Assembly (NCBI GenBank): GCA_964579675.1
Contig: CAZOIA010000003.1
Span: 5,652 to 69,651, forward strand
Direction: 5' to 3'
From: CAZOIA01 sp964579675
Lineage (GTDB): Bacteria > Planctomycetota > Phycisphaerae > UBA1845 > PWPN01
DNA: 64,000 bases
Shown here: piece after piece, positions 44,926 to 57,403 of the stretch
Numbering within the stretch: the stretch's first letter is position 1
Layout of the letters: the number at the start of each line of letters is the position of its first letter
Notes under the pieces: model-generated
What the model saw: only the letters and a program-made list of their open reading frames with translations
Database searches by the model: none
Told to the model about the DNA's origin: nothing
Program-made: the position numbers and the translations under genes

Positions 44926-46527
44926 TCACATCGCGGGGAATGGGGGGGCGGCGTTCTTTCCGAAGACCGCCCGATCGAGGCGCAGCGCGATCGCCCCGGC
45001 CAGCACTGCCAGCAGGAGTTGGCTGGTGTCGAAGCCGTTGAGCCGATAGGCGGCCACTGAGCCGGCCAGGATGGCGCTGGTGAGCGTCAAGCCGATGATC
45101 GGGACCTTGCAGGGGACTCGTCGGTTGGACCGGTACCACAGGACGAGGAGACCGGCCACCAGCGTGTATTGGAGCAGTCCGGTGGTGTAGTCGCCCAGCA
45201 GGCCGTTCCATGAGCGGTGGAAGTTGTCAAGCATCGGCAACCAGGAGATCGGCACCGGCGAAGGCGGTGCGTCTTTCAGGGCCAATGGGCTCACTGCCCA
45301 CACGAGCAACGCCAGGGCAACAACCTGGACAAGCCTCCGGAGCACAACTGCGGGACGTTGGTGCAGCATCGGCCAGCGGCGGACCAGCCGCCACCCGATC
45401 ACCGAGCCCAGCCCGGCACAAACCCCCGCCGAGGCCAGGTCACGCAGGTCGGCCACGTGCGAGATGGTGAACAACTGAGTCGTTTCGATGGCTGCCGCCA
45501 GCGCGACGGATCGGCTGAAGGCCCGCCACGCCGACGCGCGGGGGGACGTGCCCGCCTCCCGCGCCGCGAGGAAGAGCACGAAGGCCAGGAGGCCATACGA
45601 GCCCGCGGCAACGATTTTGTCCACCACCTGCACGGGCGTGAAGGAACCATGGTCGTCCAACTCCGGCCCGCCTGCGAGCCGGCCCCTTCCCTCTGCGAGC
45701 AGGCCCGTCCCCGGGTCCGGTGAACACCCGGGCGGGGGACCGCCCGGCTCGCGGGAAAACCCTGCGAGCCCGCTCGTGCCCTCTGCGAGCCGGCCCGTCC
45801 CCGGGCCGGCTATCCATAACCAAGGCTCCGGGCTCGCCCGCAATCTCTCCAGGGCACGGGTGACGTGACCGGGCGCCGGGTGGAAGTCGGGCGGGGCCAG
45901 CGCGTAAGCGCATACGCACGCCAGCGCAGCCGCCGCCGCTGCCGCGAACGGCTCACGACGCAGTTTGTTGTACAGGAAGGCGTGCAGATTGCGCAACCCG
46001 CCCTGCAGGAGCGGGGCAAGGGCGACACCGATCGTCGCGCCGGTCAGGTCGCACATCACATCCGACCAACTGGGCACCCGGGCGGGGAGGACTGTCTGAA
46101 TGACCTCCGTGAGGTAGCTCAGCCCACCTGCCACCAGCAGACTCAGTAGGCATTCCGGCACCCGGGATGAGCCGCGACGCCGAACGAGCAGCCGGAGAAA
46201 CGCTCCGATCGGGACGTAGACCACGATATTGGCCAGGGCATCACCCGACGTGGGCGGGTGCCAACTCAAACCCCAGTCGAGCGATTGGCTGCGGTCGATC
46301 TCAAAGGGTACCACGGTGCCGTACGCGATGGCCGCCATTCCCACAAGGACGATGATGGTGATGGTCCGGCGGCGAAGGATCGGTGGCTTGCCGGACTGCA
46401 GCAGGTGCTCAGGATGGCCGGTTCCTCTTGTAGAAGGCGGCGGGGGGTGCTCGCCGTCGCGGGTGTGCGCGCGGTCGTCGCCCCGGCGCGAATCATCGAA
46501 CAGTGCCCGGATAAGCTCCAGAACCAT
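44926..46527 (-). CDS. VanZ-like multi-pass membrane protein with internal low-complexity insert
   Basis: A 533-residue membrane protein. Residues ~50-180 and ~290-500 hold VanZ-like helices (NIVVYVPIGAFLRLL, GLSYLTEVIQTVLPARVPSWSDVMCDLTG; later SVALAAAIETTQLFTISHVADLRDLAS, two half-motifs of the family). Between the halves, residues ~239-285 are a Gly/Pro/Leu-rich stretch with two copies of a ~16-residue unit like GPGTGRLAEGTSGLAG, encoded by repeats at 45671-45810. VanZ proteins are linked to glycopeptide tolerance, but their role in planctomycetes is unknown. The ATG at 46527 has AAGGGG upstream. Confidence 0.75.
   Translation of the reverse strand: MVLELIRALFDDSRRGDDRAHTRDGEHPPPPSTRGTGHPEHLLQSGKPPILRRRTITIIVLVGMAAIAYGTVVPFEIDRSQSLDWGLSWHPPTSGDALANIVVYVPIGAFLRLLVRRRGSSRVPECLLSLLVAGGLSYLTEVIQTVLPARVPSWSDVMCDLTGATIGVALAPLLQGGLRNLHAFLYNKLRREPFAAAAAAALACVCAYALAPPDFHPAPGHVTRALERLRASPEPWLWIAGPGTGRLAEGTSGLAGFSREPGGPPPGCSPDPGTGLLAEGRGRLAGGPELDDHGSFTPVQVVDKIVAAGSYGLLAFVLFLAAREAGTSPRASAWRAFSRSVALAAAIETTQLFTISHVADLRDLASAGVCAGLGSVIGWRLVRRWPMLHQRPAVVLRRLVQVVALALLVWAVSPLALKDAPPSPVPISWLPMLDNFHRSWNGLLGDYTTGLLQYTLVAGLLVLWYRSNRRVPCKVPIIGLTLTSAILAGSVAAYRLNGFDTSQLLLAVLAGAIALRLDRAVFGKNAAPPFPAM
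45671..45810 (-). repeat. Two 50-bp direct repeats inside the VanZ-like coding region
   Basis: Blocks 45671-45720 and 45761-45810 agree at about 42 of 50 positions. The 40 bp between them holds CCGGGCG and CGCCCGG (45728-45747), forming a hairpin whose core is shared with argS (47697-47725) and a site near 63748-63769. All are read through in frame. Confidence 0.85.
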
Positions 46528-46710
46528 CGAGCCCCTTTCCCGAACCCTCGGCGCAGAGCGTCTGCGCCGTTGCCAAGCCTAAGATTCAGATCGGGTCCGG
46601 GCAAACGCCGAGTGCGAGGAACCGGCGCCGGTCCGATAATCCGGCGGCGGTCAAGATGGCAAAGCAGGGAGCGCCGAGCGATCAGCCACGGCGGCGTTAA
46701 GCGGAACACG

Positions 46711-48615
46711 TCACATGCGCTCGACCACTCGGATGCCGAGCAGATCGAGCCCGGTCTTCAGCGTGCGGGCGGTGAGGTCGCACAGGCTGAGTCGCGACGC
46801 CCGTTGCTCTCGGCCAGCGGCCGTGAGTACGGGGCAGGTTTCGTAAAACTGCATGAACGCACCCGCCAGGTCGTACAGATAGTCGGTCAGCAGGTTGATC
46901 CTCAGCCCGCTCGCCACGCTCTCGATAGTCTCGGCGAACCGCAGGACCTGCCGGGCCAGCATGCGTTCGGTGGGTTCCGTGAGCAGGACCGTCCCGCCGG
47001 CCAGCTTCCGGGCGTCTTCAGCACCCTTGCGGTAGATGGACCGGATCCGGGCGTAGGCATACATCATGTAAGGAGCGGTGTTTCCCTCCATGGCCAGCAT
47101 CTTGTCCCAACTGAAGACGTAGTCGCTCTGGCGGTTCTGGGAGAGGTCGGCGTACTTGACTGCCCCGATGCCGACCGCTTCGGCAACGTCCTTGATCTCG
47201 TCGTTGGTGAACCCCCGTTTCTTGGCCGGGTCGGCTTCGTTCGCGCGGATGAGGCTTTCGGCCCGGCTGACCGCCTCGTCCAGAAGATCGGCCAGCTTGA
47301 TGTTCTCGCCGCTGCGGGTCTTGAGCGGCCTGCGATTGTCGCCGAGGATCGATCCGAACGTGACGTGCTCGAGCCGCACTTCGCCTGATCCGCTTCTTGG
47401 TCGCGTCCATCCCGCCCCCCGAGCGGTGGCGAAAACCATCTCGAAGTGCAACTCCTGCCGGGCGTCGGTGACGTAGATGATCCGGTCGGCGTGCAGCTCG
47501 TCGATTCGGAACCTCAGGGCGGCCAGGTCGGTGGTGGCGTAGAGAAACGCCCCGTCGGACTTGCGGATCATCAGGGGGAACGGGTTCCCTTCCGGGTTTT
47601 TGAACATCGGCTCGCCGGTAGGCGTGTTGTGGAAGACGCACAAAGCGCCCTCGGATTCGGCAACGGAGATGCGTGGGGCGTCCGTGTTCGGTGCAAGACC
47701 GGGCGGGGGATCGCCCGGCTCGCTTGAGGCGGGCTCGCGGGGGGCGAACTGGCGCTTCAGCTTCTCGACCAGGTGGCCCAGGCGATCGGCATAGAAACTC
47801 TCTCCGCGCTCGTGCTCGCGCGTGAGACCGACGCCGAGACGCCGATACGCGGTCATGTAGTGACTGCGGGACTCGTCCACGATGTACTGCCACGCCCGCG
47901 TCGTGGACGGCTCGTGGTTGTGCAGTGCGACGACCTCGGCCCGGGCGCGTTCATGGAACTCGGGGTCCTCCTTGTCGCGGGCGTTGGCCTGGCGGTAGAA
48001 GGCTTCAAGGTCGGTCAGGTGTACCTCGCCGGGATGGTCGAGAGCCTCCGGCATCTTCTCTTTCAGGTACGCGCACAACATGCCGAACTGCGTGCCCCAG
48101 TCGCCGACGTGGTTCTGGCGGATGACGGTGTGGCCCTCGAACTCGATGACGCGGGCGATGGTGTCGCCGATGATCGTGCTCCGCAGGTGCCCGACGTGCA
48201 TCTGCTTGGCGATGTTGGGGCCGGAGTAATCAACGACCACGGTCTGGGGATCGGTCGCCGGTTCGATGCCGAGTCGGTCGTCTTCGCCTGCGGGCGGGAT
48301 GGTGTTGAGCGTGGCGGCCAGCCAGTCCGATTTCAGGCAGATGTTGATGAAGCCGGGCCCGGCGATCTCGAAAGGCTTGCACATCTCACCGGCCGCGGGG
48401 TCCGCTGCCAGCGCGTCCACGATTTGCCGGGCGAGGTCTCGCGGCTTGAGCTTCACCCGCTTGGCCAGGCTCATGGCCACGTTGCTCTGGTAGTCGCCGA
48501 ACCGCTCGTTGGCAGATGGGCGGATGAGCGGGTCCACCTCACCCTCCTCCTCGCTCAGCGCCCGGGCCAGTGCGGTCTGGAAGAGAGTCTTCAATTGCCC
48601 TGCAATCGACTTCAT
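46711..48615 (-). CDS. argS: Arginyl-tRNA synthetase
   Basis: A 634-residue class I synthetase that charges tRNA-Arg. YSGPNIAKQMHVGHLRSTI has the HxGH ATP-binding motif. FLYATTDLAALRFRI, MVFATARGAGW and KTRSGENIKLADLLDE follow as in bacterial ArgS. The anticodon-binding domain ends in LLGIRVVERM. Between LVEKLKRQFAPRE and ISVAESEGALCVF there is an extra ~20-residue Pro/Gly/Ser-rich insert encoded by hairpin DNA at 47697-47725. ATG at 48615. It is likely functional because the insert lies in a loop of the catalytic domain (inference). Confidence 0.95.
   Translation of the reverse strand: MKSIAGQLKTLFQTALARALSEEEGEVDPLIRPSANERFGDYQSNVAMSLAKRVKLKPRDLARQIVDALAADPAAGEMCKPFEIAGPGFINICLKSDWLAATLNTIPPAGEDDRLGIEPATDPQTVVVDYSGPNIAKQMHVGHLRSTIIGDTIARVIEFEGHTVIRQNHVGDWGTQFGMLCAYLKEKMPEALDHPGEVHLTDLEAFYRQANARDKEDPEFHERARAEVVALHNHEPSTTRAWQYIVDESRSHYMTAYRRLGVGLTREHERGESFYADRLGHLVEKLKRQFAPREPASSEPGDPPPGLAPNTDAPRISVAESEGALCVFHNTPTGEPMFKNPEGNPFPLMIRKSDGAFLYATTDLAALRFRIDELHADRIIYVTDARQELHFEMVFATARGAGWTRPRSGSGEVRLEHVTFGSILGDNRRPLKTRSGENIKLADLLDEAVSRAESLIRANEADPAKKRGFTNDEIKDVAEAVGIGAVKYADLSQNRQSDYVFSWDKMLAMEGNTAPYMMYAYARIRSIYRKGAEDARKLAGGTVLLTEPTERMLARQVLRFAETIESVASGLRINLLTDYLYDLAGAFMQFYETCPVLTAAGREQRASRLSLCDLTARTLKTGLDLLGIRVVERM
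47697..47725 (-). repeat. Hairpin element inside argS
   Basis: CCGGGCG and CGCCCGG (47699-47718) form a 7-bp stem with a 6-nt loop. The core CGGGCGGGGGATCGCCCGG is nearly the same as 45728-45747 in the VanZ-like gene and shares GATCGCCCGGCTCGCT with the site at 63753-63769. Confidence 0.8.
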
Positions 48616-48741
48616 CGAGCTTTCGATCCTGAGTCGCGGGTCGAAAGGGGTATTCTAGTGGATCCCGGCGGGGTTGACACGGTCGGCGGGTCTTCTGTAG
48701 GTACAGGCCCATTCCGGGGAGCGGACACCGGCGGAGTGCTT

Positions 48742-50253
48742 GTGGAAACCACCCATGATGTGATCGTGGTCGGCGGGGGCGGGAGCGGGTTGGCGGCCGC
48801 GGTGAGTGCAGCCGAGAACGGCGCCACCGTACTGCTGCTGGAGAAAGAAGCACAATTGGGGGGGACCACGGGCATCGCGGTCGGCTCGTTCACGGCGAGC
48901 TGCACCGTTTATCAGCAACGGGCCGGGATCGACGACAACCCGGACGATCACGAGGAAGACGCGAGCAAGTTCGGCCCACCGGAATACCAGGCCCGTAACA
49001 ACTCGGAATTGCGGCGGTTTCTCCTGGGCGAGGCAGCCAACACGTTGAATTGGCTGATCGACATGGGGCTGGCCTTCCACGGGCCGAGTCCCGAGCCGCC
49101 CAACCGCGTGCATCGGATGCACAACGTCGTGCCCAATGCCAAAGCGTATATCGCCACGCTGCAAAGCAGGCTGCTCCGCTACGGTGGGACGATTCTGTGC
49201 AATGTCCCGGTCCGGGAGCTCACGACGGCAGACGGACGGGTGACGGGCTTGGTCGCATGCGTGGGGGGCGAGCAGCGGCGGTTCCGTGCCCGGTGGGGCG
49301 TGGTGCTGGCGGCCGGCGACTACGCCAACTCGCCCGAGTTGATCGCCCGGCACAAGGGCCCTCAGTTCGCGAACATCGAGGGGATCAATCCTTACTCCAC
49401 GGGAGACGGGCATTGCCTGGCGGAGAGTGTCGGGGCAAAGATGGTCAACATGGACGTGGCCTATGGGCCCGAGCTCCGCTTCGTCGCGCCGCTCGACAAA
49501 GGGTTCATGCAACTGCTGCCCGCCAGCGGGCCTCTGGCGAGGCTGATGGGCAAGCTCATGCCGCTGGTGCCCGGGTTCGTGATGAATGCGATGATCAAGC
49601 GGCTGCTCGTCACGTGGCAACATCCTGAAGACAGCCTCCTCGGCGACGGTGCGATCCTGGTCAACGCAAGAGGCGAGCGGTTCTGCAACGAGACCGTGTC
49701 GCCTGACCGCGAGATCGCCGTCGCGTCGCAGCCGGATAAGATCTGCTACATTCTGCTGGACGAGCGCCTGGTGGAACGGTACAGCGGCTGGCCGCATTTC
49801 ATCTCGACCGCTCCCGAGATCGCATACGCGTATGTCAAAGACTATCTGCGTCTGAGGCGTGACGTGGCGGTTGCCGGTGACTCGCCCGAGGCGGTAGCCG
49901 TAGCTCGCAACGTCCCGGCTGACGCGCTTCGCACCACGGTGGGCACGTGGAATCGTTGTGCTGCCCAAGGGTACTCCGATCGGTTCGGGCGCACCGGCTC
50001 GACTGAGCCGCTCAGCGGCAGCCGGTGGGTGCTGCTTGGTCCGGCCAAGGCCTACTTCACCACGACCGAAGGGGGTGCCGCCATCAACCAGCGGATGCAG
50101 GTCCTCGACGAGGCAGGCCGGCCAATCCCGGGCTTGTATGCGGTCGGACAGAATGGTCTCGGCGGCCAGGTCCTCTGGGGGCACGGCCTCCACATCGCCT
50201 GGGCCCTCACCAGCGGGCGGCTCGCCGGGCAGGTGATCATGCGTGGTGATTGA
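48742..50253 (+). CDS. FAD-dependent oxidoreductase of the fumarate reductase/3-ketosteroid dehydrogenase group
   Basis: A 503-residue flavoprotein. HDVIVVGGGGSGLAAAVSAA and LLLEKEAQLGGTT form the FAD-binding N-terminus; FTTTEGGAAINQRMQVLDEAG, IPGLYAVGQNGLGGQVLWGHG and HIAWALTSGRLAG are the C-terminal FAD and substrate-domain motifs seen in 3-ketosteroid-1-dehydrogenase-like proteins. The substrate is unknown. The start is GTG at 48742, preceded by GGCGGAG with 5-bp spacing. The frame is open far upstream, but that part is antisense to argS. It is divergent from argS. Confidence 0.82.
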   Translation: METTHDVIVVGGGGSGLAAAVSAAENGATVLLLEKEAQLGGTTGIAVGSFTASCTVYQQRAGIDDNPDDHEEDASKFGPPEYQARNNSELRRFLLGEAANTLNWLIDMGLAFHGPSPEPPNRVHRMHNVVPNAKAYIATLQSRLLRYGGTILCNVPVRELTTADGRVTGLVACVGGEQRRFRARWGVVLAAGDYANSPELIARHKGPQFANIEGINPYSTGDGHCLAESVGAKMVNMDVAYGPELRFVAPLDKGFMQLLPASGPLARLMGKLMPLVPGFVMNAMIKRLLVTWQHPEDSLLGDGAILVNARGERFCNETVSPDREIAVASQPDKICYILLDERLVERYSGWPHFISTAPEIAYAYVKDYLRLRRDVAVAGDSPEAVAVARNVPADALRTTVGTWNRCAAQGYSDRFGRTGSTEPLSGSRWVLLGPAKAYFTTTEGGAAINQRMQVLDEAGRPIPGLYAVGQNGLGGQVLWGHGLHIAWALTSGRLAGQVIMRGD

Positions 50254-50389
50254 CGAAGCGGCAGTCAGCCCTGCGTCGGAGACGCGTTCGCCACGTCGGC
50301 GGCTGGAATCATCGTGTCTGGCCCCCGGAACGAGGCAGGCCACCCGACGCCCACCCGGCAACGGAGTGGGGCGCCCTCCTGCCGTCGGT

Positions 50390-51406
50390 CTATCGATCGC
50401 CGAACAAGTCTCCGAGTCCGCCGAGGACGGAGCCTTCGCCGCGTTTCTTTCCGCCCTGGCGCGGGGCGTGGGCGATGATGCGGTCCGCCAGGCGCGAGAA
50501 GGGGAGCGTCTGGAGCCAGACGGTTCCCTGGCCTCGAAGCGTGGCCAGGAACAGTCCCTCGCCGCCGAAGATCATCGACTTGAGGTTGCCGGCCCGCTCG
50601 ATCGAATACTCAATACCGGGCGTGAAGGCGACCAGGCACCCGGTGTCAACGCGGAAGGTTTCGCCGGTGAGTTCTCTCTTGATGATGGTCCCCCCGGCGT
50701 GGACGAAGATCATGCCGTCGCCGCGGAGCCGTTGGAGAATGAACCCCTCGCCGCCGAAGAAGCCGGTGCCCAATCGCCTGGTGAAGGTGATACCCACCTC
50801 GGTGCCGAGGGCGGCGGCGAGGAACGCGTCCTTCTGGCAGGTCAGCTCGCCGCCGGCCTGTCCGAGGTCGAGGGCGATGATCTTGCCCGGATAGGGCGCA
50901 GCGAAGGCCACCCGCTTCGGGCCGGTGCCGGCGTTGGTGAAGTGGGTCAGGAACAGGGACTCGCCGGTGATCATGCGCTTGGCCCCTGCGAAGAGCTTGC
51001 CGAAGATCCCGGCGTCGGGCTTGGAGCCGTCACCCATCTTGGCCTCGAATGTGATGCCGTCGTCCATGTAGTTCATGCCCCCGGCTTCGGCAATCACCGT
51101 CTCGCCCGGGTCCAGCTCGACCTCGACGACCTGCATGTCGTCGCCGTGGATTTCGTAGGTGACCTCGTGGCAGCGGCGGGGCTCGCGGGCGGGTTGCGTC
51201 CGGGGTGGCGGAGGCGAAGCGGCCGGTGCGGCGGCACTGGGAGAGAACAGCCCGCTGACGCGGCTGGCAGGGGCCCAGTTGGCCATGCCGTCTTTCCACA
51301 CCAAATCGGCCGGCTGCAAGTCGCCGGCCTGAACAAGCCGCTTCAATTCCTGTCCCGAGACCGGTCCCACCTGCTGGTCGTTCTTCATGTAGTACCATTC
51401 AACCAT
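50390..51406 (-). CDS. AIM24-family protein with N-terminal GYF-like domain
   Basis: A 338-residue protein. Residues 1-55 are a GYF_2-type domain (EWYYMKNDQQVGPVSGQELKR and DLVWKDGMANWAP). A Pro/Ala linker follows, then residues ~80-315 form the AIM24/TIGR00266 beta-barrel (ELDPGETVIAEAGGMNYMDD, FGGEGFILQRLRGDGMIFVHAGG, FGGEGLFLATLRGQGTVWLQT). The function is unknown. The ATG at 51406 has AAGGAG 6-8 bp upstream, and the longer frame upstream is not believed. It is probably cytosolic or membrane-associated. Confidence 0.85.
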   Translation of the reverse strand: MVEWYYMKNDQQVGPVSGQELKRLVQAGDLQPADLVWKDGMANWAPASRVSGLFSPSAAAPAASPPPPRTQPAREPRRCHEVTYEIHGDDMQVVEVELDPGETVIAEAGGMNYMDDGITFEAKMGDGSKPDAGIFGKLFAGAKRMITGESLFLTHFTNAGTGPKRVAFAAPYPGKIIALDLGQAGGELTCQKDAFLAAALGTEVGITFTRRLGTGFFGGEGFILQRLRGDGMIFVHAGGTIIKRELTGETFRVDTGCLVAFTPGIEYSIERAGNLKSMIFGGEGLFLATLRGQGTVWLQTLPFSRLADRIIAHAPRQGGKKRGEGSVLGGLGDLFGDR

Positions 51407-51884
51407 GTCGATCTCCTTGCTCCTTGGGAAGGTTGTCGCCGCTCGTTTGTGACTTCCCGCCCCTTGGATACGCATACTATAGGACGCGGCGGGTATCAGG
51501 CAAAGAACCGCGAACCCCGGGGCGGGACCGTCGTATGGAAGGATGCTGAGACATTGTGAGCTTCTCATGGTTTCCCTCCTCCCGCGACCATCGCCGGGGT
51601 GAGGCGCCCGGCGAGGGCGTCCTACCCCGGCGATTCGCGTTGCAGGGGGCTGGGCGGCGCCAGATGGTGCGAGAAAGTGGGAAGGTGGGAAAGTGGGAAA
51701 GTGGGAAAGTGGGAAAGTGGGAAAGTGGAAGGGGCGGAGGCGGACGTGAAGAGGAAAGTCACCAGTGAGCGGAGGGGGATCGCGAAGCCGCAAGCGGCTG
51801 GGGGTAGCGGAATGGTTCATGCCACCGCGGCCCCGCCGATCGCGGGCTCCACTCGCCCTTCGACGGATGTTGGACATTCATCAT
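51407..51884. other. Intergenic region between carB and the AIM24-like gene
   Basis: 478 bp. The 8-bp tandem repeat at 51673-51728 is listed separately. A GCTGA/CATTCA-type string at ~51868-51898 recalls those near 35855-35900 and 63785-63815. No coding frame is supported. Confidence 0.55.
51673..51728 (+). repeat. 8-bp tandem repeat GAA(A/G)GTGG, 7 units
   Basis: Seven consecutive octamers, six identical GAAAGTGG and one GAAGGTGG. The same octamer family occurs in inverted orientation at 3654-3693. Confidence 0.9.
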
Positions 51885-55697
<3,813 letters not shown>

Positions 55698-55787
55698 CGG
55701 GAATCAATGTAAGCGAGATGCCCGGCGAATTCGACCTGTGCGGTGGCCGTCGGCTCGGGGACCGGCGGTCGGCGTTCGAGGTCGGGG

Positions 55788-56002
55788 GCATGACAGTTCC
55801 AACGGGGACCTTCGGGCGGAGCACGGAGCGGCGCCTCGCTTTTCCGAACCCCGACCGTCAGGGAGGGGAGTATCTGCGGACGCGCCAGGTCCGCTTCCTT
55901 ACGGGCGCGCTGCGGAGAGGGGTCCGCTTCCTAACGGGCGCGCTGCGGAGAGGGGTCCGCTTCCTTACGGGCGCGGTTCGGAAACACCTGGGGGCGGCAT
56001 GG
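55788..56002 (+). repeat. Dispersed GC-rich element, full copy with internal 33-bp repeats
   Basis: This copy matches the minus strand of 23963-24180 over its whole length. GTCCGCTTCC recurs at 55889, 55922 and 55955, a 33-bp period; the units end with GGCGCGCTGCGGAGAGG. The flanks carry CTTTTCCGAACCCCGACCGTC and CGGTTCGGAAACACCTGGGG. One frame would encode PLPYGR(G/A)-type repeats. Confidence 0.9.
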
Positions 56003-56079
56003 CCAGACCGGACACCGGCCGGTACAATGCCGGCGTCGTATCAACGATGACCGGAGCACGGGTGTGACCTGACCGAGAG

Positions 56080-56137
56080 CCCCTCGCAAAACCTGGGAAC
56101 CACCGGTCGAGAACCGGTGCCCGAGGGAGGTTCTGGG
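56080..56137 (+). promoter_or_regulatory. Possible structured 5' leader
   Basis: CCCTCG (56081-56086) can pair with CGAGGG (56122-56127), enclosing a perfect hairpin CACCGGT-cgaga-ACCGGTG (56101-56119). A competing stem pairs AGAACC (56110-56115) with GGTTCT (56129-56134), so the two folds exclude each other. The ribosome binding site GGAGG (56150-56154) lies 13 bp after. It does not match a known riboswitch I can recall. Confidence 0.35.
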
Positions 56138-56160
56138 ATAGGTCTAATCGGAGGCTAGCT

Positions 56161-57366
56161 ATGTCAAGGCAAAACAGCACAGGGAGGATGGGTCGTCGGA
56201 CTTTTCTGGCCGGTGCGGCGGCGACGACGTTCAGTGTGATGAACCCCTCGCGGGTTCGCGGCGCCGAAGCGAACTCGACCATCACGCTGGGCCTGATCGG
56301 CTGCGGCGGCCGGGGCAACTGGATCGCGGAACGGTTCATCAAGCACGGCAAGTACAGGTTCGTGGCCTGTGCTGACTACTACCAGGACCGGGTGGACTCC
56401 TTCGGCGAGAAGTTCGAGGTCGATCCGTCCCACCGGTACACGACGCTGTCGGCTTACAAGAGACTCGTGGCGGAGAAGGTGGACGCGGTAGTGATCGAGA
56501 GCCCGCCCGCTTTCCATCCTGAGCACGCAGCCGCTGCCGTCGATGCCGGCAAGCACGTCTTTCTGGCCAAGCCGATCGCGGTGGACGTGCCGGGCTGCCG
56601 CTCGATTGCCGAATCGGGAGCCAAGGCGACGGCCAACAAGCTGGTGTATCTGATCGACTTCCAGACGCGGGCGAACGAGTTCTACCGCGATGCAGCCAGG
56701 CGCGTGCACAACGGCGACATCGGCAAGTTCGTCTGCGGAGAGGCCCGCTATCCGTGCCACGGATGCAACCCGTTCGGCCCCAAGGCCCCGGAAGACAAGC
56801 TCAAATCCTGGTATTGCTTCCGAGAGATCTCCGGCGACTTCATCGTGGAGCAGAGCATCCACGCCGTGGACGTTGCCTCCTGGTTCATCAATGCCGATCC
56901 TATCAGCGCGGTCGGCACCGGGGGCACAAAGGGCCTCCGCCACTACGGGAACATCTGGGACCACTTCGAGGTCATCTACAAGTTTCCCAACGGTGTCCCG
57001 GTCTCGTTCTACTCGGTACAGGCGATTCCCAAAGCGCCGAACGAGATCGCCTGTCGCGTCTATGGCTCGAAAGGTCTGGTTGAAACGGACTACTACAGCC
57101 GCGTGTCGGTCCGCGGCGTGAATCCGTCCAGCGGGGGCAAGTGCCCCGATCTCTTTGACGCCGGTGCCCGGACGAACATCAAGGAGTTCCACGAGTTCGT
57201 CACCCAGGGCAACTGCAGGAACCCGACCGTCGCCCCCTCGGTTCGCAGCAACCTGACGGCTATCCTCGGCCGCAATGCCGGTTACAAGGGCGGCGTCGTG
57301 ATCTGGAAAGAGATGATGGACGCCAACGAGAAGATGGAGCTGGACCTGAAAGGTTTCAAGAGCTGA
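56161..57366 (+). CDS. Tat-exported Gfo/Idh/MocA-family oxidoreductase
   Basis: A 401-residue NAD(P)-dependent oxidoreductase. A twin-arginine signal (GRRTFLAGAAATTFSVM, residues ~10-26) would export it folded. ITLGLIGCGGRGNWIAERFI (41-60) is the dinucleotide loop, and HVFLAKPIAVDVPGC has the catalytic Lys, with Ala replacing the usual Glu before it. EQSIHAVDVASWF places the conserved His. Relatives act on sugars or inositol, and Tat-exported forms are common in planctomycetes. GGAGG is 6 bp before the ATG. Confidence 0.88.
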   Translation: MSRQNSTGRMGRRTFLAGAAATTFSVMNPSRVRGAEANSTITLGLIGCGGRGNWIAERFIKHGKYRFVACADYYQDRVDSFGEKFEVDPSHRYTTLSAYKRLVAEKVDAVVIESPPAFHPEHAAAAVDAGKHVFLAKPIAVDVPGCRSIAESGAKATANKLVYLIDFQTRANEFYRDAARRVHNGDIGKFVCGEARYPCHGCNPFGPKAPEDKLKSWYCFREISGDFIVEQSIHAVDVASWFINADPISAVGTGGTKGLRHYGNIWDHFEVIYKFPNGVPVSFYSVQAIPKAPNEIACRVYGSKGLVETDYYSRVSVRGVNPSSGGKCPDLFDAGARTNIKEFHEFVTQGNCRNPTVAPSVRSNLTAILGRNAGYKGGVVIWKEMMDANEKMELDLKGFKS

Positions 57367-57403
57367 GACGCAGCAGTCATCTTCACGCACGGCGAAATGA
57401 ACA

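Larger units (their letters stand above)
55698..56160. other. Divergent intergenic region between carB and the oxidoreductase gene
   Basis: 463 bp. A full copy of the dispersed element fills 55788-56002, and a structured leader occupies 56080-56137. The carB start has TACATT ~12 bp upstream as a weak -10 candidate. No coding frame is supported. Confidence 0.6.

Noticed and set aside
47773..48741. Upstream extension of the FAD oxidoreductase frame
   Set aside because: It runs antisense to argS; the FAD-binding motif begins just after GTG 48742, which has a ribosome binding site.
48655..50361. Minus-strand frame of 568 codons
   Set aside because: Antisense to the FAD oxidoreductase, whose motifs are unmistakable.
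55889..55978. 33-bp tandem units considered as a CRISPR array
   Set aside because: Units adjoin directly without unique spacers, and no cas gene is present.
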